Source: an uncultured Christensenellaceae bacterium
Lineage (GTDB): Bacteria > Bacillota > Clostridia > Christensenellales > Borkfalkiaceae
Reading direction: 5' to 3'
Length of the DNA: 64,000 nucleotides
Assembly (NCBI GenBank): GCA_910587365.1
Contig: CAJUKJ010000002.1
Span: 96,494-160,493, forward strand
Each line of letters opens with the position of its first letter. The stretch's first letter is position 1. The position numbers were made by a program, and so were the translations under genes. Shown piece after piece: positions 58,701 to 64,000 of this stretch. Under the pieces are notes generated by a model. It saw only the letters and a list, made by a program, of their open reading frames with translations, did no database searches and was not told the DNA's origin.

Positions 58701-61178
58701 GCTGACGGCGTTACGGCGGGTACGTCGTATTCCGTTGAATGGGTAATAAGTCCCGCCACGGATAATAAGGTAGTCTGGGGCAAAGAAATAAAAGTAACCT
58801 ACGGCGAAACTATCGCGCTTACGGCACAGTCAACCTATGGCGGAGCGTTAACCGATTATTACTTCGCATTGAGAAATTCCAACCACGCCGTGCCTCCCGC
58901 AGGTCTTGAATGGACTGAGTGGACAGAGGATAATGCACCCGTAAACAGCGGCAGCTATTGGGTAAAGGCGGTTGACGGCGGAAACGGTAATTACAACGCA
59001 AGCGAAGGCGTTCAGAAAATCACTATCGACAAGGCGTGGCTTACCGTTACCGCTAACGGCTATGCGACCTACGGCTCGGACGAAAGAACTTTCGGTTATG
59101 AAATTTCAGGCTTCGTCAGGGGCGAGGAAGCAATTACCGTAGGCGAAATAGAATACGTGCTTGAAGAGGCGGATAAATACGTTGCGGGAGTTTACGGCGT
59201 ATGGCTTAAATATGCCCAAGCCCAAATAAACGGTAAAAACATAGTCGAGGGTATGGGTGCGGATAACTATTACATAACCTCGGCAGTCGGCGAGTTTATA
59301 GTACACAGAAGAAATGTTACCGTAATACTCGGTTCGGCGCGTTCGGTATACGGAAATCTTATCGACCTTTCCGGCATAGAAATCCGCGTCGTTACGGAAA
59401 ACGGACTTGCCGCAGGCGATACGGTGGAAGACCTTACAATCAGTCTTGAAATAGACGCCGACAGAAACGTAGATATCCAAAGCCTGTTCAACAACGTAGG
59501 TGCGTACACAGTAAACGCCGTCGGCTATGAAAACAACGCGAACTATAACGTAACGGTATTCGGCTCGGGTACTTACACAATTGCACCGCTTTCGATATTC
59601 ATAACGGCGGAATCGGGCGGCGGCACATACGGCAGCGACGATATACGGGGTGCGGAAATTACAGGTATATACGCAATAGTAGACGGGGAACAAATCGACG
59701 TGCGCGAAGTGTTCGGCGATAAGGCTCCCACGTTCAGGTTCAACTATTGGGGTGTTTCCAACGACGGAAAGTGGAATAAGATAAACAACGACAACTGGAC
59801 GGAGGAACCCGACCGCGCGGGTACTTACCACGCTACGGCAGTTGCTTCAAACAGCGACAATTTCACGTTGCTTACCAATATGGGTACGCCCGGCGTAACC
59901 TTCACGGTAGGTAAAAAGGTTATCGACGAAAGCTTGATAAGCATTGCAAAACAGGCATACGCAAACAAGGCTCTTACTCCTGTAATTACGGACGCGGCTT
60001 ATAGCGGAATTTACACGGCAGGCGAAATTACGGCAACGGAAGTAGGCGTATACAACGTTCCTCTTACGTTAACAGACCCTTACAACTACAAGTGGTCGTC
60101 TGTTGAAGAAAGCGTTTGCAATCTCTCCTTTGAAATAGTTATGGGAGAAAACGAATTTACTTCAAAGCCCGCGGTCAACGGTTGGACATATCTCGGCTAC
60201 GACCCGTCAAGGAATACGCCTACCGCAGATATCAAGTTCGGTACTAAGGATAGCTTCGTATTCACTTATTCAACTTCGGAAAACGGCGAATATTCCGCTA
60301 ATATTCCCGTCAGCGCAGGCAAGTATTGGGTTAAGATAACCGTTCCGCAGACAAATAATTACTATGCGGTAACAAGCGACCCCGTACAGTTTGAAATAAG
60401 CAAAGCAACGATTGGCACACCTTCGATTGTAACTCTTTCAGAAGGCGTCGGTCAGAACACCGTATATACGGGGTCAAGACTGCAAGCCGCAGTCGAGGGC
60501 TACGACGCAAGGATGATGCGCATTATCTACGGCGGCGATACGCTTATTGAAAATTCCGTTGCGGTATTCGCGGTAAACGCGGGTACTTATGCAATCAGGT
60601 TCTCGCTCAACGATGCGGACAATTACGCTTGGACTGACGAAACAGAGCTTGACGCGGACGGCAATGCGGTACTTTATTGGACGGTTGCACGCAAAAAGCT
60701 TGCCAAACCCACTATGACTTCGGATATGTATATGGTCAACGGTAAAACACTTACGTTTATACCCGACGGCTTTGACGAACAGACTATGGACATTTCCGGC
60801 AACCGCACCAGCTACGGCGGAGCGTTCGACGTAACGGTATCGCTTAAAGACCCTTCAAATTACGAATGGGCAGACTCCTCGGTTGAAGACGTAACCCTTG
60901 TATGGGTAGTGGTCGGCTGGGATACGGTATTCATTATCGTCGTAAGCGTACTCGGCGTAATAGCGGGCGTTGCGGGAATTGCAATAGGAATACAGTACCT
61001 CGTCCACAGAAGAAAGAAAATCGGCGAGCTTGCGCTGGAAACGGCTTCGGCGGAAGCGGTTCAGCCCCAGTCGGCGGAAAACGCGCAGCCCGGAAATGTA
61101 CAGGAAAACAATGCGCAGGAAGACGTTGCGCAGAAAAACGAACTGAAAGAAAAGAATGGAGGAAACGAAAATGAATAA
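46755..61178 (+). CDS. Giant MBG-repeat surface protein (4807 residues)
   Basis: An uninterrupted frame of 14.4 kb. A Sec signal peptide has a likely cleavage after Ala41 (NAYA|EKGG). Residues about 45-730 are irregular Ig-like regions. From about 740 to 4700 the protein is a long chain of beta-rich modules of about 80-120 residues of the MBG type. Recurrent motifs are a YG(D/T/S) turn near the module start, 'xNAGTYxxx(F/V/I)', 'NY.W' cores and W-x-Y openers (GSSWEYNASE, GSWTYNDAQE, NGWTYLGYDP). A C-terminal membrane helix (about 4718-4745, VFIIVVSVLGVIAGVAGIAIGIQ) is followed by basic residues and a Gln/Asn/Glu-rich cytoplasmic tail. No LPxTG motif is seen. MBG proteins are thought to be adhesins or stalks; the ligand is unknown. 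GGGGGG is the RBS. Confidence 0.93.
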   Translation: MNLFKNISFRRKIALVFCAVFASLALAVGLVLPGIIDNAYAEKGGSVAVTAPSPDGSVEDEVEIKPNHDYHTLSVSLRDAAKIYVNKTTAGQLKNNLIVNGSFNVGSNTPTVKLKPDEYSVSYSVGVYSGNFEDSDILFTAVPTSTVTFTVTANGITASFVVSADSGVIVEDEVPLYASIEVANLNNISSDYTAETLIYADGFSVVGVYPLAEGETEARRESVTNFEFIEVEMSPITDINSEHEFTVSYLNPDGTKLSTKGTITGITRPQLLTAVLQVKPEYTQKGNYWYDGDKSVFVIGMSRSDFLSGLKLTVYYANGEKQLDLSDFGSGASYVFDSWGTVSLPNDYEFNSQLSEITLPLSVSVQGQNAQYQIVTVSVTVALEMRQVTSIAIDPQYLTDGVDDKNNPVKIFNYSEVTTVADKNLYPYSAVSLLADALTGKVIATYNDGSTGVLNNGLGISGNLTPTVQAVIDCKTNKKDTYSKTVSLTYGTVSTPLTVKVVYKDPESIPSSSFTVTSLATQYMRTPFNLSGIYVNVEYIVGGSDGDYEYETMQLPVADFVNEKNEYVQILYRNSNDQVIEGLTEFNKDVTSVQIRFRYNITDSWKPAQIFRTTATTGNRLNVEKLPLSLPDIGVLNVNYSQNLTKNINFSENFDTQTLNNILTKDGITITDEAGNATDNATVDGQSVSFTAAGTYKLHFKINSADTDEVRWDESNLPNGVEIVGDELVYTIVVSPSEVKVQVRLNETETIYGTEIVPEIWLAPLGTNDWFKLTEDIKSQTGTSSTIRYYGAGNTIYSVYPKNVGVYYVQAEITSTAYKAEPSDGPNYADPDFGAPRFEILPKQLDAGKVNSFVYDRNDRHISDFLTSSGFEYDDTANTQINGKTILTVDGKPDGYITDKVYRHKNDSEKITLQINSTNYYWTKDSSGNYITAQEISITITALELELEIVGGEYLDFVYGGSKNGSEMSELPTPTLNKTPNGTGFYAETVTEYYLVEDFDTDNGAPKSGVTALTVADFKKWDYKGENGYVLYIKTQKAEQDKDGDYNLPTHFVTFTVSRSQIDLVEFAADGGNDEYDSSLKTLNLSNWQNGKMTAAVTSTVTIVDTIVDNTSGTITVKHAGDYTITVSLDDNYDWNATDGETNHYDVTFTYTVDKKELDIQLDDSRFNYDGNSHRPTVSLTGVSATELDITETKLYSDENLQTELSAAPSAIGTYYIAVTSWTAQVAGDFDVSNNYTISSLPFSIVTTAMAKPELTNGSTTVTETYKSTGFDFTDYIKGYAEKYTYAQNVSKLKIEITAETNGRRDMTDVNIYTVVITPADNFKWDTEGNDNDTSPVEFTFTITPLKLTGLQWGTTTFTYDGTVQVPSVTLQGIYEVDSDYVSANVSGAQTDAGVYTATATGLKTGTEGDRNFNYALPDNGTTSEFTIAKRSINTPTYNTETELTFGKDSSLAFNTDAGFTGVEGWSWDNVVEVSILPTDGTSFTFDENTGKFNFINAGTYTVTFTINDASFKNYSWNGVEGKVYTPSDIVVNKLAITAPSISGDATNATFGGSSQSLAFNTAKVEGFTAAWSDVVSYTVAGVYAFDSVNVPHSATDGIADGTSFTFGENTGAFNFVNAGTYTITFAIKSDKANNYCWADTSAVSQTVNVSRMQITAPKLIDPDDGTKSGRTIEYNGNPREPKLDWNESSAYTITYGQFLDNDYVNENSEHINYGQYYVCIRLNGSDAVNPLNYVFIKNTDDKIPTYVSGEDKAVYSYKKSKADVCIYLNYAITKKIFTVDYSGGNYSFGNNGYFEKYDKPITQGVVNHTANGSVSTDYFFHLLESGDYEEVIKNTFTINFNFYSLNSLNDRREDGTAVKEDNLVNGLPWNSGIYGVYILLEFAEDVPFEDIPVWTTFEVTQLEITEDLVKWYNGETELSNTDIPEFVYDNTEHNLVATITDVPQKTSGGTSEQAPVPVVVNADGGGLPVNASDMAYTLKVGSIKDLTVDGVTSALAGNFKINGEFTHKIKINKRAITVNVTSGGTSEYGYELATLSDNWWDYATGSNEFADVSHKAFVTYKLQQNGTDVEKYNAGNYDIVAVLPEDGSQNYTLVCEAKGTYKITPREITLTLNSDNASKTYGTEVNLYNPAVYNVEYKGEICTEEQWLAQGDTRAQVFEVTSAASAANADAGTYDITITQKGNGNYIVTAPEKWEKAYTVNNAEITVGSVSGSSWEYNASERALIGNADTDNAAITVSGLVLAGDVTQVKYEYSKDGGATWTSADGVKLKDVADSGTYKIKITATNHNVKTLNGVTVTVYKATLTVGLELEIFYGEDSPVTHNFLMQASNLSDSRYTVTDFAGAEGSKETLDDVKASGSLSYTTDYDKNAVAGKYTLTLDLNNLSSPNYGFEAGESRLIVNERNITVSVSDITAQYWSLVNGVSPVYSNITLSSSDNDTYSDGMLAVPSAKEILTYYTDAINVDDNDIVTYMNSVNSYTVTVSSGDIAGKYIINSIAADNTQVATASFEITPADLYDYGTVSGYEGAFDQDYHTITVDGGFAQTYNPEKNELQVKYCFANTEINDFINVVWSDELPTFIHVGTYYLYYKLSATNHNSETRYAVIEITPNDNSFTVDFGFENKPTFGAENEVNADSWIYGIGHDDGYESKGEITEPEASYNLKEDGTFIQPTFSLYYNGELITVNGTSVYSTANELFTAVLQAGLFNAGTYRIHYEMAGTQNFNEVSGDRYFRVGKKSLTITADSVTVIYGEDVSSDKYSEMYGFAYTVEGLVSSGLIKDGYDKDTVANVFEGGVLPKFTSTYAKGYENGSVKDGGYSITLENESELTELNYEVTLSGNILTVAPREITVTVDDKQSKYNYNEASGNKITDVNVEGGRQTLSFSQDITFYSEDGEVIELVTSAVDVDTTLDVGVYPIFVRFTDAKHAINYNITVVGSFTKELADGATDNTAVYGKTDYYQFAIDDYAKHNSEERPVITNSDGSSCLGTYTIVAANLKLKENVLNYWDDASKTFVRYSETENIPREAQDYDGKYKGYTREPEGSNFGNLTITAKYSLDGGKTFTENYVKDAGTYRYIFEIDDTNYVYVVGDNQSLIIYQKSLSMSATLDGETEFLSTQTYKNDNYTLEFTFDGMQGGEIIELIASVNATPCANSDSTFNTILGDIYGTFANVNDEGKNVYTLKVKNAGVYEIGFKLKDTQAMKNYSFGNSYKFTVSRASLTVKSNNSVVQYGTEISSNEAQVMEGVIPPANLQVTGDNWNTVADHYRFFGFSLEQGVIDKSNSEDYFHIGGVTYSVKGYDAATTDVYSNGQHRVFNIVPDKNSIHAFNYEIVTELNNSEYGKLHLAQRRINVTLNGYNANSVDATSFASKIYSGIAQQPDNDTRFYTPENKWYGAALGDNNRFLDSTHSKLSVENAINAGDYVIHAYQDDSEGGGITNNTNYLINFINNDEALFHIAKKDITLQVVSTDGNYTFDITYGDSTDGYYKVVYSGFVTEDGGKGGTPVDRFELANGSYSGEIIFTEMFTNDGSSPQTGVYAAWGSHAGERYLIGVDKSTLLFDNYNIAKYESALMTVVARKVTATTSDRVYTEDTDLHGGAYGIEHDAVIVFTDVKDANVTYAGKDYAPNKYLSYMYVGKTFGGEKYNSSTAPTKAGSYEVTITLNTNQYFGDYVFDLGNVTSNTTTFSYNVTKKAISLNWDSSMLEDLVFNEGDNKWVDIKSVYVNALTVAYPVQLIRQDNSVVTLSHSANAIPGDGEYVVNDEKFSVKIYSVGTYSVVLTFNSDAVNNYKWDEEDTLANLSLAFSVYADSFRITNLYLGSWTYNDAQEHIPTYVLTNGVDVPLTFRYATVLGELPENVKVGVQFNGEIYDSINKTSPGANIPVNAGTYILVANYTGNQYSSTSAYVVFTISPREVSAPVFVQSEEKYVYNGSVQTADIKYNPREVTGVYSGNSSLGTDGITLSATDANTYRITFTLNDARNYKWADGVTAGTSYSVEWVISPATDNKVVWGKEIKVTYGETIALTAQSTYGGALTDYYFALRNSNHAVPPAGLEWTEWTEDNAPVNSGSYWVKAVDGGNGNYNASEGVQKITIDKAWLTVTANGYATYGSDERTFGYEISGFVRGEEAITVGEIEYVLEEADKYVAGVYGVWLKYAQAQINGKNIVEGMGADNYYITSAVGEFIVHRRNVTVILGSARSVYGNLIDLSGIEIRVVTENGLAAGDTVEDLTISLEIDADRNVDIQSLFNNVGAYTVNAVGYENNANYNVTVFGSGTYTIAPLSIFITAESGGGTYGSDDIRGAEITGIYAIVDGEQIDVREVFGDKAPTFRFNYWGVSNDGKWNKINNDNWTEEPDRAGTYHATAVASNSDNFTLLTNMGTPGVTFTVGKKVIDESLISIAKQAYANKALTPVITDAAYSGIYTAGEITATEVGVYNVPLTLTDPYNYKWSSVEESVCNLSFEIVMGENEFTSKPAVNGWTYLGYDPSRNTPTADIKFGTKDSFVFTYSTSENGEYSANIPVSAGKYWVKITVPQTNNYYAVTSDPVQFEISKATIGTPSIVTLSEGVGQNTVYTGSRLQAAVEGYDARMMRIIYGGDTLIENSVAVFAVNAGTYAIRFSLNDADNYAWTDETELDADGNAVLYWTVARKKLAKPTMTSDMYMVNGKTLTFIPDGFDEQTMDISGNRTSYGGAFDVTVSLKDPSNYEWADSSVEDVTLVWVVVGWDTVFIIVVSVLGVIAGVAGIAIGIQYLVHRRKKIGELALETASAEAVQPQSAENAQPGNVQENNAQEDVAQKNELKEKNGGNENE
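51195..51640 (+). repeat. Recent internal duplication in the giant gene
   Basis: Segments 51195-51277 and 51558-51640 (83 bp each, 363 bp apart, in frame) encode GTSFTFDENTGKFNFINAG and GTSFTFGENTGAFNFVNAG. They differ at only a dozen or so bases, much less than other modules do, showing recent repeat expansion. Confidence 0.8.
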
Positions 61179-62706
61179 CTTACTTGCTTCATTCTTTTCG
61201 CCTTCGCAGACCGTTACCATAGTAGCGGTAGCGGTCGTGGGGGTAGTATTAATAGTCCTTAACGTAGTGCTTTGGTACGTTTTCCATAAGCGCGGGGAAA
61301 GAAAGCTTTACGACAGATTGCTCCAACAGCAGCGCGAGCTGTTAATGAGCCAGCTTGAAGAAATGCGTTCAAAGGGCGACAGCGGCGCAACCGCGTCCCA
61401 GCAGCCGTTCTTTACAAATACCGTATACGTACCCGTTCCCGCGCCCGTTCCCGAAGAGGCCGAAGAACCTGCTGCCGAGCCTGTCGCTGTTGAAACGTTT
61501 ACCGAAGAAAACGGCGACGCGAAAGAAGATATCGCACCCGAGGAAGAATTTGAACCCGAGGAAGAGGTCGAAGAGGCTTCGGAAGAGTTTGCGGTAGCCG
61601 ACGACGAAGAGATTGAAGAGGTCGTAATAGTTAACGGGCGGAAAATCCGCTATAACAGAAGTTTCACGGCAAGAATAATTCAAGGCTCCGACGAATTAAA
61701 GCAAAGATATTCCTTTATAAAGAATTATTTACTTTCCTACAAGGGCGTTAAAAACCGCATAAGCTGGAAGCGTGAATCGTTCAGGATAGGCAGAAACACG
61801 TTTGCAAGCTTGGTTGTGCGCGGCAAAACGCTGTGCCTGTGCCTTGCAACAAATCCCGACAGATTTAACGATACAAAGTATAAGGTCGTGGATTTATCTG
61901 TCCGCAGCCCTAAGTCTAAGCTTCCCTGTATGTACAGGATAAGCCGTTTACGCAGACTGAAATATGCGGCGGAGCTGATTGATTTGCTTATGTCCGAACT
62001 CGGCGCGTCAAAGCTTGAAAATTATACCGACGCAGATTTTACCGTGCCTTACAGACCTACGGAAGAGCTTATCGAAGAGGGGCTTATAAAGGTTAGCGGC
62101 GACGTTCCCGCCGAAGCTTTCGTTGAAGCGGCGGAAGCTTGCGCCCCGACCGTTGAGGTTGCGGTTGCCGCGGTTGAAGAAGTTTTACCCGTCGAAGAAT
62201 CGGCGCAAGCCGAGCAACCAATTGAAGAGGTTGCCGAACAGCCCGTTGAAGAGGTAACAGAAGAAATTTCCGAACAGCTTATTGAAGAGCCTACCGAAGA
62301 GGAAACCGAAGAAGTTGCCGAAGAGGACGTTCTGCCTGAACGGGATTTTGAAATTCTCGAAGAGGTGGACGTTGACGATACGGTTGTGATGGAGGCAATG
62401 CCTGACGAAGCCGCAGAACAGCTTGTAGAAATTAAGGTCGTCAAAAAGCAAAAGACAATAGGTAAAAAGAAAGGTATCGTAAACATCGACACTCTTTCTA
62501 AACACTACAGTGCGGGCGACAGGGTAACGGTTGAAAGTCTGCACGAAAAAGGTATTATTCCCAAGGACGTCAAAGTAATAAAAGTGCTTGCAAACGGCGT
62601 ACTTAACAAACCTTTGATAGTCGAAGCGGACGACTTCTCTATTAAAGCCGTAAAGATGATTGTTCTTACGGGGGGCAGGGTAATCCGCAAAAAGATTTTT
62701 GAATAA
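61171..62706 (+). CDS. Membrane protein with C-terminal ribosomal-protein-uL15-like domain
   Basis: A 511-residue protein. Order: one membrane helix (about 14-37), a short coiled coil (YDRLLQQQRELLMSQLEEM), a Pro/Glu/Ala-rich acidic linker, and a folded domain at about 158-275 (NRSFTARIIQGSDELKQRYSFIKNYLLSYKGVKNRISWKRESFRIG...GKTLCLCLA). A second Glu/Val-rich linker with near repeats (EEVAEQPVEEVTEEI) follows. The last 80 residues (GIVNIDTLSKHYSAGDRVTVESLHEKGIIPKDVKVIKVLANG...KPLIVEADDFSIKAV) match the fold pattern of ribosomal protein uL15. ATG 61171 (GGAGGA at 7 bases) overlaps the giant gene's stop by 8 bases, so the two are coupled. Function unknown. Confidence 0.8.
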   Translation: MNNLLASFFSPSQTVTIVAVAVVGVVLIVLNVVLWYVFHKRGERKLYDRLLQQQRELLMSQLEEMRSKGDSGATASQQPFFTNTVYVPVPAPVPEEAEEPAAEPVAVETFTEENGDAKEDIAPEEEFEPEEEVEEASEEFAVADDEEIEEVVIVNGRKIRYNRSFTARIIQGSDELKQRYSFIKNYLLSYKGVKNRISWKRESFRIGRNTFASLVVRGKTLCLCLATNPDRFNDTKYKVVDLSVRSPKSKLPCMYRISRLRRLKYAAELIDLLMSELGASKLENYTDADFTVPYRPTEELIEEGLIKVSGDVPAEAFVEAAEACAPTVEVAVAAVEEVLPVEESAQAEQPIEEVAEQPVEEVTEEISEQLIEEPTEEETEEVAEEDVLPERDFEILEEVDVDDTVVMEAMPDEAAEQLVEIKVVKKQKTIGKKKGIVNIDTLSKHYSAGDRVTVESLHEKGIIPKDVKVIKVLANGVLNKPLIVEADDFSIKAVKMIVLTGGRVIRKKIFE

Positions 62707-62710
62707 TTTA

Positions 62711-62745
62711 AAGTGGGTAAGTCCGAAACGCGGACTTACCCACTT
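62711..62745 (+). terminator. Terminator after the uL15-like gene
   Basis: A perfect 15-bp stem (62711-62725 with 62731-62745), loop AAACG, followed by AATTTT. It ends the transcription unit that begins before the giant gene. Confidence 0.85.
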
Positions 62746-62836
62746 AATTTTAAGTTGCTTCACAAACGGGCTTTTATTACATAATATTGTGCAAAAGTAT
62801 CAACATTAAGGTTGAAAAAATTTTGTCGTAAATAAA

Positions 62837-62865
62837 TTGATTTTGCATCCTTCGGTTACTATAAT
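62837..62865 (+). promoter_or_regulatory. Promoter of the MATE transporter gene
   Basis: TTGATT (62837-62842), 17-base spacer, TATAAT (62860-62865). The ATG at 62875 is 9 bases after the -10 box, so the mRNA should carry at most about 3 leader bases. Confidence 0.82.
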
Positions 62866-62874
62866 ATAGGCGGT

Positions 62875-64000
62875 ATGAAAACAAGCAAAACGGTCGATTT
62901 AACAAGCGGAAGCGTATGGAAAACTTTACTGCTGTATTCACTGCCGCTTTTCGGCAGCGCAATGGTACAGCAGTTTTATTCGCTTGTTGACCTGCTTGTT
63001 GTAGGCAACTTTGCAAAAGAGGGCGCGCTTGCGGTTGACGCGATAGGCAATGCAACGGTAATAATAAACGTCTTGCTTGCATTCGCGCTGGGTGCAAACG
63101 GCGGTTGTTCGGTAATCGTTGCAAAGTACTTCGGGGAAAGGGATAATAAGCGCGTGCGCGAAACTGTCAATACCGCCTTCATTTCCTTTTCCGTTCTGTG
63201 CGTGTTTATAATGGCTGTCGGGTTCGGCTTAGGAAACCTGTTTTTAAAGGGACTAAGCGTACAGCAATCGTATTTTTCCGACTGCAAAACCTATCTTTAC
63301 ATATACGTCGGCTCGCTGCCGTTTGTGTTTTTATATAATCTCGGTTGCGGAATATGCTCTGCGCTCGGCGACAGTAAAACGCCGTTCATCTTCCTTGTAA
63401 TTTCATCAGTACTCAATATCGGGCTTGACTTTCTTTTCGTATGCGTTTTCCATATGGACGTGGCGGGGGCTGCCTGGGCAACTTTCATTTCACAGGCGAT
63501 ATCCTGTGTGCTTACCGCAATAGTGCTTTTAAGAAAACTCAATTCAATCCGTTCGGAGGAAAAACCCAAGCTGTTCGATAAGCAGCTTTTAAAAGAGCTT
63601 ACAATAACTTCAATTCCCGTAATATTACAGCAAAGCTTTGTTTCTGTGGGGAATTTTTTCGTAAACAAACGCATCAATCTTATCAGCGAGGACGCGACTA
63701 CGGGCTTTACCACGGCTTTCAAACTTGTATGTATGTCTAATATGGGCGTTGTCGCAATGACGAACGGACTTTCAAACTTTGCGTCGCAGAACAAGGCGGC
63801 GGGGGAGTACGCCCGCATAAAAAAAGGAACTCTCGTTGTGCTTTGTTACGCAATGATAACAAGCCTTATGTTCCTTGCCGTATTCGTTTCGTGTCCGCAA
63901 TTCTTTACGCGGCTGTTCGTCCAAAAGGATAAGCTTACAGCCGACGCTATGGCATATTCGGTACAGTACTTAACAATAGTGTCGTGTTTTCTGCCCGTCG
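62875..64000 (+). CDS. MATE-family efflux transporter, 3'-truncated by window edge
   Basis: The frame is open from ATG 62875 to the end of the window (375 codons). The protein starts MKTSKTVDLTSGSVWKTLLLYSLPLFGSAMVQQFYSLVDLLVVGNF, the characteristic MATE opening, with LGANGGCSVIVAKYFGERD and GCGICSALGDSKTPF further on. About nine membrane helices are visible. MATE proteins export drugs and cationic compounds using sodium or proton gradients; the substrate here is unknown. No Shine-Dalgarno is present, and the promoter position implies a leaderless message. Confidence 0.92.
   Translation, partial: MKTSKTVDLTSGSVWKTLLLYSLPLFGSAMVQQFYSLVDLLVVGNFAKEGALAVDAIGNATVIINVLLAFALGANGGCSVIVAKYFGERDNKRVRETVNTAFISFSVLCVFIMAVGFGLGNLFLKGLSVQQSYFSDCKTYLYIYVGSLPFVFLYNLGCGICSALGDSKTPFIFLVISSVLNIGLDFLFVCVFHMDVAGAAWATFISQAISCVLTAIVLLRKLNSIRSEEKPKLFDKQLLKELTITSIPVILQQSFVSVGNFFVNKRINLISEDATTGFTTAFKLVCMSNMGVVAMTNGLSNFASQNKAAGEYARIKKGTLVVLCYAMITSLMFLAVFVSCPQFFTRLFVQKDKLTADAMAYSVQYLTIVSCFLPV

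Overview
The window reads as a chromosomal segment of an uncultured member of the class Clostridia (Bacillota). Evidence for this is the Gram-positive style of RBS, the RqcP/YabO, RarA, RadA and fused IspDF set, sporulation-type genes (YlbJ-like, PdaB-like), a GHKL/LytTR two-component system, and large anchored surface proteins. A gut habitat is an inference from the BspA-type LRR protein, the vitamin uptake genes and four family 3 glycoside hydrolases. I cannot place it below class level from sequence alone.

Layout. 1-1267: 3' end of a BspA-like leucine-rich-repeat protein. 1349-3582: vitamin uptake. On the minus strand a cobalamin riboswitch precedes a DUF4430 lipoprotein and an ECF S-component-like membrane protein; on the plus strand is bioY. 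The two divergent promoters are physically interlocked. 3648-8118: a tight plus-strand run of alr, 5-formyl-THF cyclo-ligase, rsmD, coaD and DAHP synthase with overlapping genes, then pheA. 8115-13077: YlbJ-like protein (minus), patatin-like protein, rarA, PdaB-like deacetylase and a two-OB-fold SSB-like protein. 13220-14778: a small accessory patch with an XRE regulator, an unknown basic protein and a MntA/HepT-like (type VII) toxin-antitoxin pair. 14783-17916: minus-strand rqcP, ispDF and radA, whose gaps are filled by copies of a structured repeat. 18282-26943: tandem promoters, rpoB, rpoC and a small unknown gene.

27057-46346 is a surface carbohydrate locus. Four circularly permuted, membrane-attached GH3 enzymes are accompanied by two coupled 4-TM proteins, a single-TM acidic protein and an InlB-repeat/CBM-like lipoprotein. 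A LytTR response regulator and a GHKL sensor kinase follow. 46453-62706 holds a coiled-coil protein, a 4807-residue MBG-repeat surface protein, and an overlapping gene for a membrane protein ending in a ribosomal-protein-uL15-like domain. The window closes with the 5' part of a MATE transporter.

The most unusual signals are: (1) a dispersed family of structured elements (16190, 17508, 17931) whose stems differ by paired changes while their loops stay constant; (2) a second intergenic repeat family (7176, 12240, 13090) with a covarying hairpin; (3) three genes with consensus promoters so close to the ATG that the mRNAs should be leaderless; (4) interlocked B12/biotin uptake promoters; and (5) the duplicated 4-TM plus permuted-GH3 module. 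All functional links between neighbours are inferences from order, spacing and family knowledge; no searches or folding programs were run.
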